10,233 bases of DNA, from positions 1-10,233 of the forward strand of contig CANRPG010000055.1 of NCBI GenBank assembly GCA_947632425.1. The letters are read 5' to 3'. The DNA comes from an uncultured Clostridia bacterium (GTDB lineage Bacteria > Bacillota > Clostridia > Oscillospirales > Ruminococcaceae). Numbering within the stretch: position 1 is the first letter of the stretch; every line of letters begins with the position of its first letter. Shown here piece after piece: positions 6,023-10,233 of this stretch. The notes beneath the pieces are model-generated. The model made no database searches. It was not told where the DNA came from and was given only the letters and a program-made list of their open reading frames with translations. A program made the translations under genes and the position numbers.

Positions 6023-7378
6023 TTGCAACTGACAGGTCTGTTCTTTTTGTTCATGTTTCTGCCGCTTGCTATACTGTTCTCATATTTTGACCGCAGTGTA
6101 GAATATAAAAATTTTATTCTTATAGTATTTTCCGCGCTTTTCTTTGTATGGGGGAAGGGCATAGGCATTGCTGTGTGCGCGGTGCTTTTGTCATCGGTAC
6201 TTAACTGGCTGCTTGGGCTTTTGTGCGGCAGTAAAAAGCACACCGCCCTGCGTGCTCTGGGTCTGGCGGCGGCGATTTTAGGCAACGCTGCGCTCGTTAT
6301 ATGGGCGGCGAAGGATATGGAGCTTACGGGTGTTAGAAGGCTTGCGCTTGTTTTATACGGGCTGAGGGCTGTTTCATACGCGTTTGACTGCTTTACCGGA
6401 AAGATAGCGGCAGATAAAAATCTGCTGAACGTTATGACATATCTCATTTCCTTCCCGATGATGACAGCCGCGCCGCTTGTAAGATACTCGGATATTTGCG
6501 CTGACATACGCGGCAGGAATGCTGACGGTGAGGACATATCGCAGGGACTTGACAGCATGGTCATAGGTCTTGCGAAATTTGCGATAGCCTCGCCTGTTTT
6601 GCTGGCTGTTTCGGCGGCAGGGCTTGACAGGAGCGAGATAACGCTCTGCGGCAGTATTGCAGGCATGGCGGCTTACATTCTGCGCTTTTGCATATACTGG
6701 TCTGCGCTGGCTGATATTTCGGCAGGCTGTGGCAGGCTGTTCGGCTTTGTATACCCGAAAGGCTATTCGTTCGTTGAGATGAGCAAAGGTGTTACAGGGT
6801 TTGTAAAGAGCTTAAACGGCACTCTGAACGGCTTTGTATACGATGTTGCCGCTCGCCCGATACTGAGCAAGAGCCGCATTGCGGCAGGGTTTGCCTGCAT
6901 ACTGTGCGGCGCGCTTTCGGCGGCGTGGTTCGGGCAGAACATATTCTTCTTAGCGGCAGGCGCGGCGGCAGGACTTATATTCGCCGCTGAGAGAATGCTT
7001 TCCAAAAAAGTGAAGGGCAACAAGGCGCTTACTTGGTGCTACACCGCGATAGTGCTTATAGTAATAGTTGGCATAACGCGGTTTGACAGCGTTTCTGCCC
7101 TTGCGGACTGGGGCAAAGGTCTTATAGGCATGGGCGAGCCGTATATTTTAAGCGTTGCGCTTAAAGAAGTTATAAAGAAATATTTCTTCGTGCTGGCTGT
7201 GCTGGCTTTGGCGTATTTTCCGCCTGTGAGATATCTTTGCAGGTATGTTGTGAAGCAGTTTTCGCAAAAGTCTGTGCGCTGGTACGGTGCGTTTATGATA
7301 CTTAAAACGCTTGCGCTGTGTGTACTGCTGCTGCTTAGTGCGGCATCGCTGGCAGGCGCGGCGCCGTGGTCTGTATAA
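6023..7378 (+). CDS. MBOAT/AlgI-like polytopic membrane protein lacking the conserved histidines
   Basis: The 451-residue product is almost entirely hydrophobic helices and so sits in the membrane. Several stretches fit the MBOAT O-acyltransferase family (AlgI, DltB, PatA): an N-terminal SALFFVWGK and LNWLLGLL region (38-67), LRAVSYAFDCFTGK (114-127), FPMMTAAPLVRYSDI (144-158) and ADISAGCGRLFGFVYP (230-245). Active members then carry RRWHISL and, later, a WHG motif with the catalytic histidine. Here the aligned places read VKSLNGTL (His replaced by Asn265) and AWFGQN (His replaced by Phe303). The protein therefore looks catalytically dead while keeping the fold. The start is TTG at 6023: GAGGAG (6009-6014) lies 8 nt upstream, while the in-frame TTG at 5960 and ATG at 5999 lack a well-placed site. 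The next gene starts 13 nt after its stop. Family assignment is from remembered motifs. Confidence 0.75.
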   Translation: MQLTGLFFLFMFLPLAILFSYFDRSVEYKNFILIVFSALFFVWGKGIGIAVCAVLLSSVLNWLLGLLCGSKKHTALRALGLAAAILGNAALVIWAAKDMELTGVRRLALVLYGLRAVSYAFDCFTGKIAADKNLLNVMTYLISFPMMTAAPLVRYSDICADIRGRNADGEDISQGLDSMVIGLAKFAIASPVLLAVSAAGLDRSEITLCGSIAGMAAYILRFCIYWSALADISAGCGRLFGFVYPKGYSFVEMSKGVTGFVKSLNGTLNGFVYDVAARPILSKSRIAAGFACILCGALSAAWFGQNIFFLAAGAAAGLIFAAERMLSKKVKGNKALTWCYTAIVLIVIVGITRFDSVSALADWGKGLIGMGEPYILSVALKEVIKKYFFVLAVLALAYFPPVRYLCRYVVKQFSQKSVRWYGAFMILKTLALCVLLLLSAASLAGAAPWSV

Positions 7379-7391
7379 GGAGGGGAGCGGT

Positions 7392-8405
7392 ATGGATAAC
7401 TTTGACAAGGATCTTGACATAAAGCTTGGCGGTATCAAGGCGTTCGGTAATACCGAAAATACGGCAAGTACGGATAATACCGACAGTATAGAAAGTACAG
7501 AGAATACAGAAAGTATTGAAAATACCGAAAGTACCGAAAATACTGAAAATGCCGCTGATGGCAGCGCGGAGCAGTTGGAAAACGGAGAAGTGCCGGGCGG
7601 CGGCGCGCTGACGATACCCGAGGAGGATAACAGGGCAGACGAAGTGCTGGGCGGCATGGCTAGAGACACCGTGCGCGGTCACTACACGTTTTTTGACCTT
7701 GCGGTGCTTATTACTACAGTTTTTGCAATAGCCCTGACACTGCTTTTAATGCGCGAGACGGACAGGTACGGGGAGGATAACGTTAAGCTGTCGTGGGAGA
7801 CGTTTTTGGACGGCTCTTACACGCAGGCGATGAGCAACAGATATATTAGCCGCATGAATATTGACACGCTTGCGGAAAAGATAGAGGATATTTCGGGGAG
7901 ATTGTACGGCTTTGGCGGCAATGTGCAGGCGCTGCCGGGCGATGACATTTCGCCCGATGATCAGCCCGGCGGCGGGTATGTAACAAATTATCCCGAACAA
8001 ACGACGACTACAACGACCGCTTCTTCGCAGGTAACTACCGAGAAGATCCCGGCAGTGGTCGACCCTGCGCTTACAGGCACGGCGGTGACTATGAAGCCTT
8101 CTTCGATAACGGTAGAAACGAGCTTTACGGGCAGGGTATCTATATACACAACACTGACGTCTGAATTTACGTCAACGGCGGCGTACAAGCCGACTGCCAC
8201 CAAGCCGAAGACTACTCCGCCTGCGACCAAGCCGCAGAGCGTTTCGCAAAGCGAATCTCCCACCAGCAGCGAGACCACGCCGGAAGGCAGCGAGACTACC
8301 CCCGACACGCCTTCGGAGACGAGCAGCGAGACAACGCCGCAGACACCCGAAGTTACAGAAACGCCGTCTGTGACGACCACGCCGCCCGAGACACCTGCGC
8401 CGTGA
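7392..8405 (+). CDS. Single-pass membrane protein: acidic NTE-repeat head, DHHW-like stub, Thr/Pro-rich tail
   Basis: The 337-residue product has four parts. Residues 1-99 are acidic and hydrophilic, with 11 tandem tripeptides of the form N/S-T/I-E/D (20-52). A membrane helix lies at about 100-120. Residues 133-175, with WETFLDGSYTQAMSNRYISR, resemble the segment just after the membrane anchor of DHHW/AlgJ-type partners of MBOAT acyltransferases. From about 200 to the end the chain is rich in Thr, Pro and Ser (PEQTTTTTTA, KPKTTPPATK), like linkers of surface proteins in Ruminococcus. No DHHW catalytic domain, LPXTG motif or anchor is present. The head probably faces the cytoplasm and the tail the outside. 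AAGGAGG overlaps the previous stop codon and lies 8 nt from the ATG, so translation is coupled. It overlaps the next gene by 4 nt. The DHHW link is inference. Confidence 0.65.
   Translation: MDNFDKDLDIKLGGIKAFGNTENTASTDNTDSIESTENTESIENTESTENTENAADGSAEQLENGEVPGGGALTIPEEDNRADEVLGGMARDTVRGHYTFFDLAVLITTVFAIALTLLLMRETDRYGEDNVKLSWETFLDGSYTQAMSNRYISRMNIDTLAEKIEDISGRLYGFGGNVQALPGDDISPDDQPGGGYVTNYPEQTTTTTTASSQVTTEKIPAVVDPALTGTAVTMKPSSITVETSFTGRVSIYTTLTSEFTSTAAYKPTATKPKTTPPATKPQSVSQSESPTSSETTPEGSETTPDTPSETSSETTPQTPEVTETPSVTTTPPETPAP
7449..7547 (+). repeat. Eleven tandem 9-nt units within the coding sequence
   Basis: Each unit follows the pattern (A/G)(A/G)T-A(C/T)N-G(A/C)N, as in AATACCGAA and AGTACAGAG, coding for N/S-T/I-E/D/A. 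The units have diverged mainly at third codon positions, so they are old enough to have drifted while keeping the peptide pattern. The 9-nt period keeps frame if the copy number changes. Confidence 0.85.
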
Positions 8406-9352
8406 GCAATGCGGTAAACCCGTTCGCATACTCCGACGACAACAAGAGATACCACACATATAACTACTATCTGCGCGGACGGTTCGGGAGAAAGGTGTCG
8501 AAAGTATCGCTGGATCTGGGGCTTTCATGCCCAAACCGCGACGGTACAAAAGGGGTAGGCGGCTGCATATTCTGCTCGGGTGCGCGCAGCGGTGAGTTCG
8601 GCGGCGACCCGTGCGAAAGCATTGAAAGCCAGTTTGAGAGCGTTAAAGATGTGATCGACGGCAAGTGGAGCGGCTGCCTTTACATAGCGTATTTTCAGGC
8701 AGGAACGAACACTTACGCAGACTGTGGTTTTCTGAAAGAAAATTTTGAAAGGGCTCTTGCCCTGCCGAACGTTGTGGGGCTGAGCGTTGCAACGCGGTGT
8801 GACTGCATAGATGAGCAAAAGGCGGATATGCTTGCCGATCTTTCAAAAAAGACGTATCTTGTAGTGGAGCTGGGTCTTCAAACAGTGCATGACGACACCG
8901 CTTTGGCGATAAACCGCTGCCATACTTTCGGCGATTTTATGAAAGGGTATGAACTGCTTGCAAGCCGCGGCATAAACGTTTGCGTACATTTGATCGACGG
9001 TCTGCCGGGTGAGGACAGAGAGAAGATGAAAGACAGCGCGAGGGTGGTGGCATCGCTTTCGCCGCACGCTGTAAAGCTGCACCTTTTGCACGTGCTGAAA
9101 GGAACGAAGTTAGCGCAGATGTACGAAAGCGGCAGATATGAACCGCTTAGTATGGAAGAATATGTAAGAATTGTGTGCGACCAGCTGGAAGTGCTGCCGT
9201 CAAAGACCGTGATAGAGCGAATAACGGGCGACGGCGCGAAAAGTGAGCTTTTAGCCCCTATGTGGAGCACAAACAAATTTGCGGTGATGAACTCTATAGA
9301 CAAAGAAATGGCGCGGCGCGACAGCTTTCAGGGGAAGGAATATAAAGTATAA
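8402..9352 (+). CDS. TIGR01212-family radical SAM protein (YhcC/YtqA-like)
   Basis: The 316-residue cytoplasmic protein carries the family signature CPNRDGTKGVGGCIFC, with Cys43, Cys55 and Cys58 binding the radical-SAM [4Fe-4S] cluster; this long spacing is typical of the YhcC/YtqA group, related to the Elp3-type radical SAM fold. Further family motifs are AYFQAGTNTYA (about 99-109), VELGLQTVHD (159-168), INRCHTF and HLIDGLPGE. Length matches the family's usual 300-320 residues. E. coli YhcC and B. subtilis YtqA lack a firmly established reaction that I can cite, so no substrate is claimed. The GTG start overlaps the upstream stop as GTGA and has no clear Shine-Dalgarno site, so it probably depends on coupled translation. 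Its link to two membrane-protein genes may reflect position only. Confidence 0.93.
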   Translation: MSNAVNPFAYSDDNKRYHTYNYYLRGRFGRKVSKVSLDLGLSCPNRDGTKGVGGCIFCSGARSGEFGGDPCESIESQFESVKDVIDGKWSGCLYIAYFQAGTNTYADCGFLKENFERALALPNVVGLSVATRCDCIDEQKADMLADLSKKTYLVVELGLQTVHDDTALAINRCHTFGDFMKGYELLASRGINVCVHLIDGLPGEDREKMKDSARVVASLSPHAVKLHLLHVLKGTKLAQMYESGRYEPLSMEEYVRIVCDQLEVLPSKTVIERITGDGAKSELLAPMWSTNKFAVMNSIDKEMARRDSFQGKEYKV

Positions 9353-9370
9353 GTTTATATTGTTGTGATG

Positions 9371-9390
9371 ATTTGCGCGTAAGCGCGAAT
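9371..9390 (+). repeat. GTAA-loop hairpin after the radical SAM gene
   Basis: ATTTGCGC-GTAA-GCGCGAAT forms an 8-bp stem (one G-U pair if plus-strand RNA) with a GNRA-type loop. It begins 19 nt after the stop codon but no T-run follows, so it is at best a weak terminator. The GCGC-GTAA-GCGC core recurs at the right end of repeat copy A (4722-4733), so it may belong to the repeat family. Confidence 0.5.
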
Positions 9391-9419
9391 TATAAATAAC
9401 GCGCAAAAGTTTTAAGTCT

Positions 9420-9466
9420 TGTCAAGAAACTAAAAGTTTTCGGTCAAGCCTTTTTCAAAAGGCTTG
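9420..9466 (+). repeat. Left inverted arm of copy B
   Basis: Pairs with 9785-9830 over most of its length. Its inner hairpin is CAAGCCTTTT-TC-AAAAGGCTTG (9445-9466). Relative to the copy A hairpin, two base pairs changed on both sides: G-C to A-T (4124/4143 against 9446/9465) and C-G to G-C (4126/4141 against 9448/9463), so pairing is intact. Confidence 0.85.
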
Positions 9467-9564
9467 TCAGGTCGAGGGGCGAGCCCCTCGTCGCCTGCGG
9501 TCGCTTGCGAACGCTACCGCAGCACGGCGAAATCCCCATACGGCAGGCGCTCCGCAAATGGGTG
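9466..9564 (+). repeat. Block X of the composite repeat in copy B
   Basis: This is the plus-strand counterpart of 4435-4504 in copy A. It holds CGAGGGGC-GA-GCCCCTCG (9473-9490), then a hairpin with stem CTGCGGT/ACCGCAG (9495-9522) enclosed by TCGCC/GGCGA, then the shared 20-nt segment 9536-9555. Confidence 0.8.
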
Positions 9565-9566
9565 TA

Positions 9567-9607
9567 GCGACTGCAAGCAGTCGCCCGAAAAACAGTCTGG
9601 TGGACTG
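9567..9607 (+). repeat. Two short hairpins in the copy B middle region
   Basis: GCGACTGC-AA-GCAGTCGC (9567-9584) has a perfect 8-bp stem. CAGTC-TGGTG-GACTG (9593-9607) follows. The second resembles the centre of the AGTCC palindrome found elsewhere in the element. Confidence 0.7.
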
Positions 9608-9644
9608 CTTTTCAATGAGGGCAGCGGTTGTAAACGACCGCGGG

Positions 9645-9685
9645 AAGAATTATTTCGCTTTCAATTTTGGGGCGAAATAATTCTT
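9645..9685 (+). repeat. 14-bp hairpin in copy B
   Basis: AAGAATTATTTCGC and GCGAAATAATTCTT pair perfectly around a 13-nt loop. The AAGAATTA/TAATTCTT base is the same as the outer stem of the three-way junction downstream, so this may be a reduced form of that module. A 7-bp hairpin GCGGTTG-TAAA-CGACCGC lies just before it (9624-9641). Confidence 0.75.
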
Positions 9686-9698
9686 TAGGCGTTCACTC

Positions 9699-9729
9699 TT
9701 TCAAAATAGTCCACAGGACTATTTTGAAA
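9699..9729 (+). repeat. 31-nt palindrome shared by both copies
   Basis: TTTCAAAATAGTCC and GGACTATTTTGAAA pair around ACA. It differs at one central position from 4394-4424. Confidence 0.85.
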
Positions 9730-9784
9730 TTCACCTTTTTCGGAGCGCACTCCGTGTTTTGGGGGCTTTGCCCCATACCCCCAT

Positions 9785-9830
9785 GACCCTTTTGAAAAAG
9801 GGTCAATCGAAAACTTTTAGTTTCTTGACA
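9785..9830 (+). repeat. Right inverted arm of copy B
   Basis: Begins with the hairpin GACCCTTTT-GA-AAAAGGGTC (9785-9804) and ends in CTTGACA. The stretch AACTAAAAGTTTT (read on the minus strand) is the same as in the left arm of this copy, whereas both arms of copy A read AAGGAAAAGTTTT. Confidence 0.85.
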
Positions 9831-9865
9831 GGGATTAAAGCTTTTGATACTAAACGCACTGTGCA

Positions 9866-9952
9866 AAAGAATTACGGTTTTGTTTTCTGAAAGGCTTTAG
9901 ACTTTCAGAAAGCAAAATCGGCGACCCAATTAAGTCGCCGAAGTAATTCTTT
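9866..9952 (+). other. Predicted three-way-junction structure, copy B
   Basis: Same fold as 4586-4672, with no indel. The outer stem is identical. In arm 1 the single C-A mismatch of copy A is a C-G pair (9887/9908), and one T-A becomes T-G (9883/9912). Arm 2 is CGGCGAC/GTCGCCG (9919-9925 with 9934-9940), with two paired substitutions relative to copy A. The T-G change is tolerated only as a plus-strand U-G pair, which favours a plus-strand RNA if it is RNA. Confidence 0.75.
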
Positions 9953-9960
9953 CATGGTGG

Positions 9961-10017
9961 CTTGCGTCTGCTTAAGCAGACAGCAAGACACTGCTCCGCA
10001 GGCTGCGCTTAAGCGCA
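9961..10017 (+). repeat. Right-end hairpins of copy B
   Basis: GTCTGC-TTAA-GCAGAC (9966-9981) is enclosed by CTTGC/GCAAG with one bulged A. TGCGC-TTAA-GCGCA (10004-10017) closes the element. CTGC-TCC-GCAG lies between them. Confidence 0.65.
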
Positions 10018-10061
10018 AAAAATACACAAAGCATTAGCACACAAAAGTTGAAGTCACATCT

Positions 10062-10093
10062 TCTTGCCTCTTGCTTCTGAATCTCTTGCCTCT
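10062..10093. repeat. Short direct repeat TCTTGCCTCT
   Basis: The 10-mer TCTTGCCTCT occurs at 10062-10071 and 10084-10093, with the related TTGCTTCT between. It looks like a decayed short tandem array between copy B and the rubredoxin terminator. Nothing else is visible in 10023-10098. Confidence 0.5.
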
Positions 10094-10098
10094 AATAG

Positions 10099-10129
10099 AA
10101 AAAGGCTATCTGTAAAAGAAAGCCTTTTT
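10099..10129 (-). terminator. Terminator of the rubredoxin gene
   Basis: Minus-strand RNA forms a stem AAAAAGGCT/AGCCTTTTT (arms 10121-10129 and 10099-10107) with a 13-nt loop. The U-rich 3' side of the stem serves as the U-run. It lies 16 nt past the rubredoxin stop codon. Confidence 0.75.
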
Positions 10130-10145
10130 GTTATGCGTTGTTTGT

Positions 10146-10233
10146 TTACGCTTCTTCAAAAGCATCTTTGCCCAGTCCGCAGGTGGGGCATGTCCAGTCG
10201 TCGGGTACGTCCTCCCACTTGGTGCCGGGGGCT
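10146..10233 (-). CDS. Rubredoxin, C-terminal part (gene starts outside the window)
   Basis: The last 28 residues read APGTKWEDVPDDWTCPTCG and then LGKDAFEEA before the stop. VPDDWxCPxCGxGKxxFE is the second half of a rubredoxin, holding two of the four cysteines that bind its single iron. Rubredoxin is a small cytoplasmic electron carrier that in anaerobes feeds rubrerythrin and related oxygen and peroxide reductases. The PDDW motif and the short tail fit a free-standing rubredoxin rather than the terminal domain of rubrerythrin, but a fusion cannot be excluded because the N-terminal half is missing. A terminator follows at once. It is on the same strand as the rubrerythrin gene but about 10 kb away, so they are not one operon here. 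Confidence 0.93.
   Translation of the reverse strand, partial: APGTKWEDVPDDWTCPTCGLGKDAFEEA

Larger units (their letters stand above)
9402..10022 (+). repeat. Composite hairpin-rich intergenic repeat, copy B
   Basis: This second copy of the element lies between the convergent radical SAM and rubredoxin genes. It shares with copy A the left end CGCAAAAGTTTTAA, the inverted arms (9420-9466 and 9785-9830), the 31-nt palindrome (9699-9729), the three-way junction (9866-9952) and the right-end hairpins. Its middle differs: block X follows the left arm here (right arm in copy A), and block Y precedes the right arm. Additional hairpins are at 9495-9522, 9567-9584, 9593-9607, 9624-9641 and 9645-9685. 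There is no credible coding sequence; an open frame at 9464-9688 is rejected. Confidence 0.85.

Noticed and set aside
5848..6666. 272-residue open frame on the minus strand
   Set aside because: Antisense to the MBOAT-like gene and across the promoter region; low-complexity Ser/Ala/Pro composition and no ribosome site.
7988..8455. 155-residue Val/Gly/Ser-rich open frame on the minus strand
   Set aside because: It is the reverse reading of the Thr/Pro-rich tail codons, so its repetitive composition is a by-product.
9464..9688. 74-residue open frame inside repeat copy B
   Set aside because: It spans several hairpins and has no equivalent in copy A.
9353..10022. CRISPR array, suggested by the dense repeats
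   Set aside because: There are no regularly spaced identical repeats with unique spacers; the repeats are nested hairpins of different sequence.
1..10233. Rubrerythrin and rubredoxin as one operon
   Set aside because: They lie at opposite ends of the window with many genes between them, and rubrerythrin has its own promoter.

Overview
The window looks like chromosome from an anaerobic, low-to-mid-GC Firmicute, most likely a Ruminococcus-type Clostridia. The grounds are a single-chain pyruvate:ferredoxin oxidoreductase, rubrerythrin and rubredoxin, strong Shine-Dalgarno sites, TGn extended -10 promoters and a PerR-type operator. The genus is inference. I see no tRNA, rRNA, CRISPR array or transposase gene.

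Layout. Bases 1-127 (-) hold the start of rubrerythrin, with a promoter overlapped by a near-perfect PerR box. Bases 264-3833 (-) hold nifJ (PFOR) as a single-gene unit with its own promoter, a leader with two hairpins, and a terminator. Bases 4080-4740 are a hairpin-packed, non-coding composite repeat (copy A). Bases 4779-5711 (-) encode an NAD-dependent epimerase/dehydratase-like SDR protein with promoter and terminator. Bases 5712-6022 are a divergent promoter region. Bases 6023-9352 (+) form a tightly packed three-gene unit: an MBOAT/AlgI-like membrane protein without the family's two histidines, a single-pass protein whose start resembles DHHW/AlgJ-type partners but whose catalytic domain is replaced by a Thr/Pro/Ser-rich tail, and a TIGR01212 (YhcC/YtqA-like) radical SAM protein. 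Bases 9402-10022 are a second copy (B) of the composite repeat. Bases 10146-10233 (-) are the end of rubredoxin.

How the parts fit. PFOR makes acetyl-CoA and reduced ferredoxin. Rubredoxin and rubrerythrin form the usual anaerobe peroxide-reduction chain, and the PerR box fits peroxide control of the latter. The MBOAT-like and DHHW-like pair looks like a surface O-acetylation system that kept its scaffold and lost its active sites.

The most unusual content is the pair of composite repeats. Each has about 46-bp inverted arms ending in a hairpin, a variable hairpin-rich middle, and a right-hand module that folds as a three-way junction. Between copies the junction differs at 11 of 102 positions with no indel, and the stem changes are paired so base pairing is kept. 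This points to a structured element (RNA, or hairpin DNA used in mobility) under selection for folding. I do not recognise it as a named family.
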